A DNA stretch of 64,000 nt from Planctomycetota bacterium. Its GTDB lineage: Bacteria; Planctomycetota; Planctomycetia; Gemmatales; Gemmataceae. The notes beneath the pieces are model-generated. The model had not been told where the DNA came from. It worked only from the letters and a program-made list of their open reading frames with translations, and made no database searches. The position numbers and the translations under genes were made by a program. Shown one piece after another: positions 49,043-58,818 of this stretch (positions within the stretch are counted from its first letter, which is position 1; each line of letters opens with the position of its first letter). The DNA lies in contig JAKBCS010000003.1 of the NCBI GenBank assembly GCA_021807595.1, positions 28,624 through 92,623 on the forward strand, read 5' to 3'.

Positions 49043-49300
49043 ATGACAACAACCACCCCCGATTGGCTGACGCGGCGCGGAGTGAAGTTGCAAGCGAGCA
49101 AAGACGATCTGTCTTGGCTGGTCTATCTCGGCAAGGAGCCGCATTATTTGCTCATGGCCGTGCCAGTGAAGGGACAATACGGCTGCCGCATCACCCAAAC
49201 CATCAACGGCCGACGCCTCGACGGCGGTTCGACGTTTGCAAGCGTTGAAGCGGCGTTGCAAGGCGGACTCGAAGAATTGCGCAAAGCACTCGGCTGGTAG
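49043..49300 (+). CDS. Small conserved-looking protein, unknown function
   Basis: 85-aa ORF directly downstream of the MFS gene; clean ATG start and protein-like composition. Confidence 0.6.
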   Translation: MTTTTPDWLTRRGVKLQASKDDLSWLVYLGKEPHYLLMAVPVKGQYGCRITQTINGRRLDGGSTFASVEAALQGGLEELRKALGW

Positions 49301-49462
49301 TCGAAAAGAATGAACGTGGAGGGGATGGCTGCGACCTTTCAAAAGCATCGAGATTTGTCTCGGACATGAGAAAGTCTCTACCGCGCCGCGAACGGCATCG
49401 GATGCTTCGAGGGCGACGAGACTGAAGGTCCGCCCTCTCCAGTTCACAAGGAATCAACATCT

Positions 49463-51103
49463 ATGGATTCGCGCGAACGTATCCCCGATGGGACATTTTC
49501 TCAATCGCATTCGTCTCGGTTTCGAGTCGAACCGCTGACGGATTTCAGCCGGGCCGAGGCGCGGCGGGATATGGATGCCGCACTCGCGGAAGTGGCATCG
49601 CAACTCGGACGAACGTATTGGCCGATTGTCTCTGGAAAAAGCGTTCCCACCGCAGCTACTTTTGCTTCGGTCGATCCCTCTTACAAGGCGCGGATTGTCG
49701 GCGTCTGCGGGCGTGCCGGCGTGGCACAAGCGAACGAAGCCGTCGCCGTCGCCAAAGCGGCATTTCCCGCATGGCGCGACACCGAGGCGGCGACGCGGGC
49801 CGAGTATCTGTTTCGCGCCGCCGAGGCGATGCGTCGGCGTCGTTTCGAGTATGCGGCCTGGCAGGTCTACGAGTGCGGCAAGCCGCGCCGCGAAGCCGAT
49901 GCCGACGTGGCCGAGAGCATCGACTATTGCGAGTTCTACGGCCGCGAGATGCTGCGGCTGGCCCAGCCGAGGCGGCGCGATGTCGCCGGGGAAGAGAACG
50001 TCTATTTCTACGAGCCTCGCGGCGTTACCGTCGTGATCGCGCCGTGGAACTTTCCCATGGCCATCCTGTGCGGGATGACCGTCGCCGCGCTCGTGACCGG
50101 CAACACGGTCGTAATGAAACCCGCCGAACAATCGAGCGTAGTCGCGGCCAAGCTGATGGAGGTGTTTCAGCAAGTCGGGTTGCCTCCTGGCGTTATCGCT
50201 TATCTGCCGGGCGTCGGCGAAGAGATCGGACCGGTCCTCGTCGAACATCCCGACGTGGCCACGATCGCCTTCACCGGCTCGCGCGCCGTGGGACTGGCAA
50301 TCGCGCGCGGTGCCGCCGAGGTGCGGCCCGGACAGCAACACATCAAGCGTGCGATTGCCGAGTTGGGCGGAAAAAATGCCATTGTGGTGGACGATGACGC
50401 CGACATGGACGAAGCGGTACACGGCGTCGTGGCCAGCGCCTTTGGCTATGCGGGTCAGAAGTGTTCGGCGTGCAGTCGGGTCATTGTGCCTGAGTCGCTC
50501 CACGATGCGTTTGTCGTCCGTCTTGTGGAAGCAATCCGAAGTCTGAAAATCGCACCCGCCGACGATCCCGGCTGTAGCATCGGCCCGGTGATCGACGGCG
50601 AAGCGCAACGGCGCATCTTGGCCGTCATCGAAAAGGGCAAAAGCGAAGGACGACTCGTCTTCGTCGGCGAAGTCGGGGCGTTCCAAGACGACGGCTACTA
50701 CGTCCCTCCGCATGTCTTCGCCGACGTTGCCCCGTCGGCAAGCATCGCCCAGGAAGAAATCTTCGGGCCGGTCTTGGCCGTGTTGAAGGCGCGCGATCTC
50801 GACCACGCTTTGGAAATCGCCAACGGCACGGCATACGCGCTGACAGGCGGATTCTTCTCGCGCAGCCCCCAACACATCGCGCGCGTCAAGCGGGAGTTTC
50901 GCCTCGGCAATCTCTATATCAATCGCAAGATCACCGGCGCGTTCGCGGATCGTCAGCCGTTTGGAGGATTCAAAATGTCGGGCATCGGTTCGAAGGCCGG
51001 CGGTCCCGATTATTTGTTGCAATTCGTGCTGCCTCGTACAATTACTGAGAACACGCTGCGGCGCGGCTTCGCACCCGATGTCGAAGCGACCGAATTGAGT
51101 TAA
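49463..51103 (+). CDS. rocA: 1-pyrroline-5-carboxylate (L-glutamate gamma-semialdehyde) dehydrogenase
   Basis: VTVVIAPWNFPMAILCGMTVAALVTGNTVVMKPAEQS, AIAELGGKNAIVVDDDADMDEAV, SAFGYAGQKCSACSRVIV, GGFKMSGIGSKAGGPDYLLQF. Confidence 0.9.
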   Translation: MDSRERIPDGTFSQSHSSRFRVEPLTDFSRAEARRDMDAALAEVASQLGRTYWPIVSGKSVPTAATFASVDPSYKARIVGVCGRAGVAQANEAVAVAKAAFPAWRDTEAATRAEYLFRAAEAMRRRRFEYAAWQVYECGKPRREADADVAESIDYCEFYGREMLRLAQPRRRDVAGEENVYFYEPRGVTVVIAPWNFPMAILCGMTVAALVTGNTVVMKPAEQSSVVAAKLMEVFQQVGLPPGVIAYLPGVGEEIGPVLVEHPDVATIAFTGSRAVGLAIARGAAEVRPGQQHIKRAIAELGGKNAIVVDDDADMDEAVHGVVASAFGYAGQKCSACSRVIVPESLHDAFVVRLVEAIRSLKIAPADDPGCSIGPVIDGEAQRRILAVIEKGKSEGRLVFVGEVGAFQDDGYYVPPHVFADVAPSASIAQEEIFGPVLAVLKARDLDHALEIANGTAYALTGGFFSRSPQHIARVKREFRLGNLYINRKITGAFADRQPFGGFKMSGIGSKAGGPDYLLQFVLPRTITENTLRRGFAPDVEATELS

Positions 51104-51206
51104 CCAAATGGGTTCGTTTCGCCGTCACGGCGACAAACCAGCGCCAGAGTTTCTAGCGCTCTCATCCTGCCGTGCCGAATCGACCTTCGATGGAGAGCCA
51201 CTCGTC

Positions 51207-52172
51207 ATGAAGCGATGCCTACTCACCTTTGCACTCGTCCTCGTCCTCGGCCTCCCTCTGATGGCCGATGATTCCAGGGAATTGAAGGGGCACGACGTCC
51301 TGGTTTACAGCGTTGCCTTCAGCCCCGATGGCAAGGTTTTGGCCACGGCCGGTTTTGACAACACGATCAAGCTGTGGGACTTTCCTGCCGGCAAGGAGAT
51401 ACGAACGCTGACCGGCCATGCGGGGCCGGTCTATTGCGTCGTCTTCAGCAAGGACGGTAAAATGTTAGCGTCCTCCAGCCACGACAAAACCATCCGGCTT
51501 TGGAACCCCGCCGACGGTAAACTCATCCGCGAGTTGAAAGGTCACACCGAGATTGTAGACAGCATCGCCTTTCATCCCGATGGCAAATTGCTGGCGTCCG
51601 GCAGTTCCGATAAGAGCGTTCGCTTGTGGAACCCCGCCGACGGCAAGGAAATCAAGAACCTGGGCGCGCACGGAAATAACGTCTACAGTGTCGCCTTTAG
51701 CCCCGACGGTAAGACGCTCGCTTCGAGCGGCGCGGATGCCGTCATCAAACTCTGGGATGTGCCCGGACAAAAAGAGATCAAGACTATCAAAATGCCCGAT
51801 AGCCCGATCCTCAGCGGCGTCATGGGGGTTGCCTTCACGCCGGACGGCCAGCAACTCGTTACCATCGGCCAAGATCGCTTCGTTCGCGTGTGGGACGTAA
51901 AAGCCGGCAAACAACTGAAAGAGATGGGGCCGACCGAAGACGACCTCTACGGCATGGCTTTTTCGCCGGACGGCAAGAGATTGGCGACGAGCGGCTATAA
52001 GGGCACGATTACGCTCTGGGATGTCGCCGCCAGCAAGAAAGTCCTGGCGAAGAGACTAAAGGCGTTCGGCGCGTATTGCATCGCCTTCACGCCGGACGGC
52101 AAATCGGTGGTCACCGGCCACGACCAAAAAAGCAAGCACACCTGTTTGATTACACCTTTGAATAACCCCTGA
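51207..52172 (+). CDS. Secreted WD40-repeat protein
   Basis: Signal peptide MKRCLLTFALVLVLGLPLMA; repeats VYSVAFSPDGKVLATAGFDNTIKLWD etc. Confidence 0.92.
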   Translation: MKRCLLTFALVLVLGLPLMADDSRELKGHDVLVYSVAFSPDGKVLATAGFDNTIKLWDFPAGKEIRTLTGHAGPVYCVVFSKDGKMLASSSHDKTIRLWNPADGKLIRELKGHTEIVDSIAFHPDGKLLASGSSDKSVRLWNPADGKEIKNLGAHGNNVYSVAFSPDGKTLASSGADAVIKLWDVPGQKEIKTIKMPDSPILSGVMGVAFTPDGQQLVTIGQDRFVRVWDVKAGKQLKEMGPTEDDLYGMAFSPDGKRLATSGYKGTITLWDVAASKKVLAKRLKAFGAYCIAFTPDGKSVVTGHDQKSKHTCLITPLNNP

Positions 52173-52190
52173 TGTCCACTCTTTTTGCAA

Positions 52191-52216
52191 GGCGCGTCGA
52201 CAGCACTCGACGCGCC
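52191..52216. terminator. Perfect 10-bp hairpin between convergent genes
   Basis: ggcgcgtcga cagcac tcgacgcgcc. Confidence 0.65.
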
Positions 52217-52402
52217 ACTTCCCGCAGGGCGGAGACCCATCGGTTCTCGTCGAGCGCCAACCTCTGGCGGCAAATCGGCGCGACGGCTGGAACGCGAGCT
52301 TTGACTCCCAGACTTTCCGCTTTACGAATCGACTGAAGGAGTTCGGATTGTTCTAGGAATGACGGTTTTTCCTCTTCCTTCGCTTGAAGTCGAGAACGAA
52401 AA

Positions 52403-55400
52403 TCACTCGAACACCGCGAGCGCTCCGTCCTCCTTGGGCTGGAACGTGCCGTAGGAGGATGGCCACACGAGATAGTCTTGCACGTCGGTACCCGGTACGT
52501 CGTTGTCGCACAGCATCAGCCCCAGCCAGAACGTCGCGCCCCTCCTCACAGGAAATAGAGACTCTTCGGAGCCTCGATAGGTCATTTTATCGATCGGCAG
52601 TTTGAACTCGGTTGCGATAACCTTGCAATCTGACATATCGACTCCATACACGGCCTCGATCAGTTTGCGCTCGTCGACGCTCTGGGCATTGTCGAGTACG
52701 CGAACGGAGCGAGGGGCATGCTCGGCCGGAGTGCGGTCTTCGAGTTTGCCGTAAAAGAATCGTCGCCGCACCATCCCCGGCGTTTCGTCGGTGTAATTGG
52801 AGACGCTCCACTGAAAACCGTCGAAGAAACCGTTCACCATAATCTCGAATGTATCCTGCAGGTGCGACTTGGACACCGGCTGGTGGAAGGTGACGACATC
52901 GTCGAAGCGCAGCACCTGGACGTAGAGGTTATTCCCTTCGTAGGCGAGCCTTACGATGGCGCTGGCGTCTTTCGGGCCGTCGATGGAACCCGAGGCGGTG
53001 ACGGGAAGCATAAGGACTTGCGGCGTGATGCCGGCCGCGCGCCATTTGTTCAAGTCTCCGTCCATTTTCATCGGCCCATTCAGACGGCGAATCAGAACCT
53101 TGGGGGCGGCGGCCTTGCCGAGTCGATCGAACGCTTTCACCGGGCGAAATGCCAAGGCCCGAGACGAAGCGGCATCGAGCGTAAACGGGAAGCGGGCCGA
53201 GAGGAAATCGTCGTTATGGTCGAGAGTGAGCCAATGCGTGCCGTTAATCATGTAGTCGCCCACCAGGACTTGAACTTTGCCGTCGTTGCCCTCGAAGGTC
53301 AAGTATTGGCCGGGATGATCGACCCACATCCCCGTCCATTGTGCCTCGGCGGGGAAGCCGAGGCGGCCGAGACCCAGACCGTTTTCGTCGAGTCCAATCC
53401 ATTCGGCTTGATGTCCCCAACTCGTGAGGAACGCCTTCTTCCCCATGCGTTTGATCCCTTGGATGGGCGCGTATTCGTTGAGCGGGCGCAGCCAGCGCAT
53501 GTGGCCTTCGCGGTCGAAGAGGGCGAGATCGCTTCCGCCGCTATTGCTCAGGCTGTTGAGCGGGCTATGGCGAAACTGGAACGTCGCCAACAATCGTCCG
53601 TCTTTCGCCATTCGCGACTCGGATTGATTGCGGACATCTTCGATCTTGGAAAAGTCGTAAGGGGAGGCAATGGCCGGTCGTTGGGCGCGCAGCAGCGATT
53701 CGGGCGGAAATTCGTAAATCGGCACGCCGGAGGCATCGAGTCCCTTCCGCTTCCAAAGGAACCCGATGCCGTCGAGGCCGATGCCGACGGTGGTGCGGAA
53801 GTCCCCGCCGCCGTCCGGTTCGGCGAACATCCAGCGCGCCACCAGGGGCCAACGCACCGGCTTGCCATTCGTGTCCAGCACCGGATCTCCCGAACCGTCT
53901 TTATCGTCGATGGACCCATCGTGATTGGCATCGCGCCGTACCACCCATTGACCGTCTTTGGCGGGCGTGTACAGCAGCACGGGCTGGCCGAGGTGCTTCT
54001 CGAACCGGACGATGAGGAGCGCTCCTTGGGCGTTCTTTTGCCCCGGTTCGCGCCACTCGCCGCGCACGATGCCGAACTTCTTTCCGCCAGCGGAGAAATA
54101 GCCGACGATGCAATCCCCTTGAGCGGTCTGAGGAGGAAGCCCCCAGTAGGCGTCGGGTTGCCAGCGGCCCGCCTTGGCGTCGATCCACCATGAGAATCGA
54201 CCGCGATGATCGAAGAGGCGCGGGCGCGCGTCGTCGTCGAACAGGGCCAAGGTCGGTTGATTGCCGAACTGCGAGATACTGGCGTACTCGGCTTCCCCGG
54301 ACGCCGTCAGGACGACGACGCGCCCGGAAGCATCTCGTAAGGCGATACGTTCCTTCTCATCGAGTGCCAACGAAACCTGGCGCGACTCGCTGTAGAGTCC
54401 GGTCTGAAAGTGGAAGCGATCCGGCAGAAGCGGTCCAAAAGGGCCATCGCCTCGACCCACAGTGCGGATGGGTCGCAACTGTTTCGGATTGGAACAATCG
54501 AAAAGGTGAATTTTACCCGTAGCAGCCGAGGCAACGGCGAGGCGATCGCCGTTGAGAGCCAAGCCGACTGGAACGCGAACGCCGGTAAACTCGGAGAGGC
54601 GCTCCCCTTTCGGCGACAGCGCAATGAGCTTTTCCATGCCGCTCACGACCCAGAGGACTTTCCGCGCGCGGTCGGCTGCCGGTTGCGAGGGGGAAGGACA
54701 GGGTATCGACTCCGTGAACTGCGGTTTGTCGCTCGCCGTTCGATAGATCTTGTTGTTCTTCGTGTCCGCCAGATAGAGCGAGCCGTCCATCTCATCCATG
54801 CCGTTGAGTTGGGCGTCGGTCGGCGTTTGCAAGCCGTGCTTGGGGTCGCTCCAAGGCATCAGCTTGCCGTCGCGCGCATCGAGTCGAGAGAGAATATAGG
54901 TATCCTTTGCCCCCTGTGGACGAAGGAAATAGACGATCTCTCCTCGGACGCACAATCCTACCGGCTCGGCGTTTCCTTGAAACACCCACTGAGCGAGTCC
55001 GGTCTGTAAATTGCGACTGCGCAGATTTTCGTTGCGCTCATTCCAACCGTTGGCCATCAACAATGTGCCATTGGCAGCAAAGCGAACGAGCCGAGCGTGG
55101 CTTTGATCGGTGTTGTAACGCCCACTATCAACACCCGTGTTGCCGGTGAGTTGGCGATACTTCCAACGCAAGCGGCTCTCGACCACGCGAACTTCGTATG
55201 CCCCCGCCGAAATGGCCTCGCCTAGCTGAGTTCGACTCGGCAAGACGAATCCATGCGTTCCCTTCTTGAGCGGCAGATCGTGAAAGAGATACCGCACGAG
55301 CGTTCCATCCGGACGGAAAATGCCCGCGCTTTTCGTCCCTTCCTTCTGAGAGATGATGAATTCGGCATCCGGTTTGGGAGCGGGGAGGGGAGGAGCTTCG

Positions 55401-56338
55401 TAAGCGCCCAAATCGACGGCACCGATGCGCGGAAGGCCGTCGATGTCCGCGACGGGAGCTTTCTCATCGGCGAACTCCTCCGTTCCCCAATCGGAGGTCG
55501 TCGCGCGCCACGGTGCCCACTCCAGGACGGATACGGGTCGATAATCTCCAGCTTCCGCGTTGGCGAAATGGACGCGCAGAGCTACCGAATGGGCGTCCAG
55601 ACCGTTCGTCAGATCGCGCCATTGTGGCACGGTCGATCGGGTGACTTGTCCGTCCGTTTTCCCGGCGACGAGACAGCGGTACAAATTGTAATCGACGGCC
55701 AACCCGTTGTGCTTGCCATTGACGACGATGCCCGTGCCGGCATTTGCCACGAGATTGTTGAACGCACGGACATTCTGCGTCTCGCTGAGACTGAGACCGA
55801 CCGAGGCATTGCCGGCAAACGTGCAATTGACGACGACGGCGGCGCGCACGCGATTGAACGACAGGCCCACGAGCGAATCGGCCACGATGCAGTTTTCAAC
55901 GCGCCCGCCTTCGACCTTCGTCCATTGAATTCCCAATGCCCCTCCTTGAATGCGGACGCGGCAAATGGCGATATTCCGCGCATCTTCGACCACAAGAGCG
56001 GCGGTCCCTTTGGTTTGAACGGTCAGGTCCTCAATGCGACAATTCTCCGTTTTTCCTAGGGCGATGGCTGCCGGAGCCGTGCCGGCGTCGAGAATAGTTT
56101 TCGCATATCCCGCCCCGCGCAGGCTCACGCCGGGCGGGAGCTTGTTCGCGCCGGCGAAGGTGCCTGCCGGCAACACGATTGTCGTGCCTGGTTTTGCCTT
56201 CGCGATGACGGCTGCGAGCGATTTCGTCCCCGGTGGTATCTCGATTTGCTCGGCTCGACCGTTCGAGAGCCATGCGGCCCACACCAAGAAACAGCCGCGC
56301 CAACTCCACCGAGTCAACCGCCCTCGTCGCGTCGCCAT
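52403..56338 (-). CDS. Large secreted protein: N-terminal right-handed beta-helix, central propeller-like region, C-terminal CBM9/DOMON-like domain
   Basis: AEQIEIPPGTKSLAAVIAKAKPGTTIVLPAGTF...NCRIEDLTVQTKG; C-term IRRLNGPMKMDGDLNKWRAAG...VRLAYEGNNLYVQVLRFDDVV...LQDTFEIMVNGFFDG. Confidence 0.82.
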   Translation of the reverse strand: MATRRGRLTRWSWRGCFLVWAAWLSNGRAEQIEIPPGTKSLAAVIAKAKPGTTIVLPAGTFAGANKLPPGVSLRGAGYAKTILDAGTAPAAIALGKTENCRIEDLTVQTKGTAALVVEDARNIAICRVRIQGGALGIQWTKVEGGRVENCIVADSLVGLSFNRVRAAVVVNCTFAGNASVGLSLSETQNVRAFNNLVANAGTGIVVNGKHNGLAVDYNLYRCLVAGKTDGQVTRSTVPQWRDLTNGLDAHSVALRVHFANAEAGDYRPVSVLEWAPWRATTSDWGTEEFADEKAPVADIDGLPRIGAVDLGAYEAPPLPAPKPDAEFIISQKEGTKSAGIFRPDGTLVRYLFHDLPLKKGTHGFVLPSRTQLGEAISAGAYEVRVVESRLRWKYRQLTGNTGVDSGRYNTDQSHARLVRFAANGTLLMANGWNERNENLRSRNLQTGLAQWVFQGNAEPVGLCVRGEIVYFLRPQGAKDTYILSRLDARDGKLMPWSDPKHGLQTPTDAQLNGMDEMDGSLYLADTKNNKIYRTASDKPQFTESIPCPSPSQPAADRARKVLWVVSGMEKLIALSPKGERLSEFTGVRVPVGLALNGDRLAVASAATGKIHLFDCSNPKQLRPIRTVGRGDGPFGPLLPDRFHFQTGLYSESRQVSLALDEKERIALRDASGRVVVLTASGEAEYASISQFGNQPTLALFDDDARPRLFDHRGRFSWWIDAKAGRWQPDAYWGLPPQTAQGDCIVGYFSAGGKKFGIVRGEWREPGQKNAQGALLIVRFEKHLGQPVLLYTPAKDGQWVVRRDANHDGSIDDKDGSGDPVLDTNGKPVRWPLVARWMFAEPDGGGDFRTTVGIGLDGIGFLWKRKGLDASGVPIYEFPPESLLRAQRPAIASPYDFSKIEDVRNQSESRMAKDGRLLATFQFRHSPLNSLSNSGGSDLALFDREGHMRWLRPLNEYAPIQGIKRMGKKAFLTSWGHQAEWIGLDENGLGLGRLGFPAEAQWTGMWVDHPGQYLTFEGNDGKVQVLVGDYMINGTHWLTLDHNDDFLSARFPFTLDAASSRALAFRPVKAFDRLGKAAAPKVLIRRLNGPMKMDGDLNKWRAAGITPQVLMLPVTASGSIDGPKDASAIVRLAYEGNNLYVQVLRFDDVVTFHQPVSKSHLQDTFEIMVNGFFDGFQWSVSNYTDETPGMVRRRFFYGKLEDRTPAEHAPRSVRVLDNAQSVDERKLIEAVYGVDMSDCKVIATEFKLPIDKMTYRGSEESLFPVRRGATFWLGLMLCDNDVPGTDVQDYLVWPSSYGTFQPKEDGALAVFE

Positions 56339-56607
56339 GTCTATCTCCGGAGCATCGAATGAATGGGGTGAAAAACGCCTGGGACCATTCCAAGGAAAAT
56401 CTCGACGGAACCGCTAGTCTGGCTGGAAGGAGCGATCGCGCGCCACGGCTGCCGACCACTTCTATGAGGACATCGTACAAGGACGGCCCCGCGAGTCGAT
56501 CCCTGGATCGTACGAGACAGCGGCGGGGGCTTGATAGCGGAGCATCATTCTCCCAACATGATAGAGGAAAGATTCGGCAAGGCGGAACTCCTGGGAGCGA
56601 TTTGGGT

Positions 56608-57219
56608 ATGTCATCTTTCGTCAACCTCGTGGCCGATCTCGCGCCCGGAAGGCCGCTGATCGACAATAGCAACGTCTTTTACTCCATCGTCGGCGGAGCG
56701 ATGCTGTTGTTATTGCTGCTGATTCTGTTCTTGCGGCGCGGTCGTCGGCCGTCGGTGGATGCCGAGGCAGGGCTTGTCGAAAAGCTGGTCGATTATCCGC
56801 CGGCGGGTCCGGGACCGTCGCGCTTATTCCTGCACGGGCAGCCCGTGCGTTTACGATTGGTGGTGATGGCACCGATGGGCAAACGGCCCTTGCCGTCCGA
56901 CATTGCAGTCGAACCGGCGCTCGAGCGCGTCGTGCGCGGCTTGGGAGGCATCGTGCGGCAAGATCGGCCTCGCGTGCGCGCTTGGCCGGCACAACTCAGC
57001 CAACACGGCTTCGCACCCACATTCTTTCGGCTGAGCCAGCGCCCGGAACCGGCCGGCAAGCCTTCGCCCTGGCTCTTCGCCGCCGGACCCGTTCGCGCCG
57101 ACGGCCAGCAATTCCTCCTCGGTCTCGTCCTGTTCGCCGATGTCTCGACTGCCGACAACAACTTGATCTTGGATGCGACTCAGTGGAGCGAATGGTTCCG
57201 CGTCGGTCCCAGGGCCTGA
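56608..57219 (+). CDS. Single-TM protein of unknown function
   Basis: MSSFVNLVADLAPGRPLIDNSNVFYSIVGGAMLLLLLLILFLRRGRRPSVD followed by a cytosolic domain; directly upstream of the RNA ligase-like gene. Confidence 0.65.
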   Translation: MSSFVNLVADLAPGRPLIDNSNVFYSIVGGAMLLLLLLILFLRRGRRPSVDAEAGLVEKLVDYPPAGPGPSRLFLHGQPVRLRLVVMAPMGKRPLPSDIAVEPALERVVRGLGGIVRQDRPRVRAWPAQLSQHGFAPTFFRLSQRPEPAGKPSPWLFAAGPVRADGQQFLLGLVLFADVSTADNNLILDATQWSEWFRVGPRA

Positions 57220-57318
57220 GCCGACGCGAAGGTCGCGAACCTGCCGCGATGTCGCCGTGTCCTCTCCACGACAAATGCCGAGGACGGCTTCGCCGATTCG
57301 TCTGGAAGGCCCGATCTC

Positions 57319-58572
57319 ATGGAATTGCGTCTCGATCTCTTGTTGCAGAAGTTGCGCGACCGTCCCGCTGCCGTGCTCGACGCCATCGACCGCGATCCGC
57401 TTTTGCTGAAGCGCGAGAGCGGATCGCTGGTGTTGGCCAATGCCAGTCAGGTCTTGTACACCCCGCAAGAAGAACATCAACTCTACGCCAAGGGCATCGT
57501 CTATCGCCGCCATCCCTACCGTCTGGTGTCGCTGCCGCTAGTCAAGATTTACAATCTCGGCGAGCGCGAGGTGACGGTGGCCGATTTGATCGCGCTGATG
57601 GGCGAGCCAAACGTCTCGTTGCGCTTTCCGCGAAAAATCGACGGCTCGTTGATCCAGGTGTTTCGGCACGAGGGGCGCGTCTGGTTTACGACGCGCGGAG
57701 CCATTGAAGGAGCGACGTGGCGCTCCGACCGTGAAACGGGCGACGAGTTCGATTATCTCGGCGCGGCCCGCCGTCTCGCCGTCGAGCGCTATCCGCGCCT
57801 GCTCGACGACGATGCCTTGCCCGAAGGCCGCACGTTGATTTTCGAGCTGATTCATCCGTTGGCGAAGAAGATAACGGACTACGGCGAGCGAGCGGACTTG
57901 ATCTTGTTGGCTTGCTTCGACGTTCGCCGATGGGCCTACGCCCGCTATGAGGAAGTCGTGGACCTTGCCGCGCGTCTTCAGCTTGTCGCGGTGGATGCCT
58001 ATTCCCCACGCGGGGCGACGCTGAGCGAACAGATCGAGGATCTTCTGCAATCGCTGGCCGGTTCCGATCAGGAAGGCAGCGTCCTCCAATTTGAGAACCG
58101 AGTCGAGGCGATCTATCGGGTCAAGGTAAAGTCGCCGGACTATCTCCGCCTGCTGCGCGCGATGTCCCAATGCACTTACGAGAATCTCGTCGCCCTCGTA
58201 GACAACAATTCCGATCTGAAAAGTTGGCAAGACGTGGAAGCCTACTTTCATTCGCTGGGAAGGGAGACGATGCCCGAAGAGATCTTGCAAATGTATCGTC
58301 CGCATTTCGATCGATTCCTGGCTTATCTCGCCGCTTGCGAGCGGCTGCGCCAATGGGCGCTGGCGACTTCTGCCGACCTGGCGCGCCGTCTTGGGGACGA
58401 GAAAGACACCCGAATCCAGCGCAAGGGGTTTGCTGCCGTGGCGTCGCGCTTCCCTCGCTCCAATCTGCTCTTCGCCGCGTTCGACAACCGCCTCGACGCC
58501 GACCGGATGCGTCGTCTCATCCGCGATCCCGACGAAGCCCGGCAAGCGCTCGCCGATCTCGACTTGGTTTAG
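57319..58572 (+). CDS. T4 Rnl1-like RNA ligase family protein (putative)
   Basis: KIYNLGERE, motif I PRKIDGSLI (Lys106), VWFTTRG, TLIFELIHPLAKKITDYGERADLILLACFD, motif IV QEGSVLQFEN, motif V YRVKVKSPDYL. Confidence 0.85.
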   Translation: MELRLDLLLQKLRDRPAAVLDAIDRDPLLLKRESGSLVLANASQVLYTPQEEHQLYAKGIVYRRHPYRLVSLPLVKIYNLGEREVTVADLIALMGEPNVSLRFPRKIDGSLIQVFRHEGRVWFTTRGAIEGATWRSDRETGDEFDYLGAARRLAVERYPRLLDDDALPEGRTLIFELIHPLAKKITDYGERADLILLACFDVRRWAYARYEEVVDLAARLQLVAVDAYSPRGATLSEQIEDLLQSLAGSDQEGSVLQFENRVEAIYRVKVKSPDYLRLLRAMSQCTYENLVALVDNNSDLKSWQDVEAYFHSLGRETMPEEILQMYRPHFDRFLAYLAACERLRQWALATSADLARRLGDEKDTRIQRKGFAAVASRFPRSNLLFAAFDNRLDADRMRRLIRDPDEARQALADLDLV

Positions 58573-58818
58573 GCGTCCCCTTGGATTCGTTCGCTCGACT
58601 TCGTCCGCCATGTTCCGCCGTTCGACGCGACGGCAATGCGGGAAGTCGAGGGGCAAGGAGAATTGCGACAATCGTTATCATTCGACCGCGATGATCCTCC
58701 CCGTCTCGCCCAAACGGCAATCGCGTTCGCTCTCGCTTGGCAGAACGCGAAAGACGGGTAAAATGAATTGTTGGGATTCGATGAGAGCATCGCGCCGCTT
58801 CCGCGCAACCGCGTCCGA

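Noticed and set aside
49454-51022. 522-aa minus-strand ORF
   Set aside because: Fully antisense to the rocA-type aldehyde dehydrogenase.
52718-54193. 491-aa plus-strand ORF
   Set aside because: Antisense to the 1311-aa secreted protein; no start context or domain.
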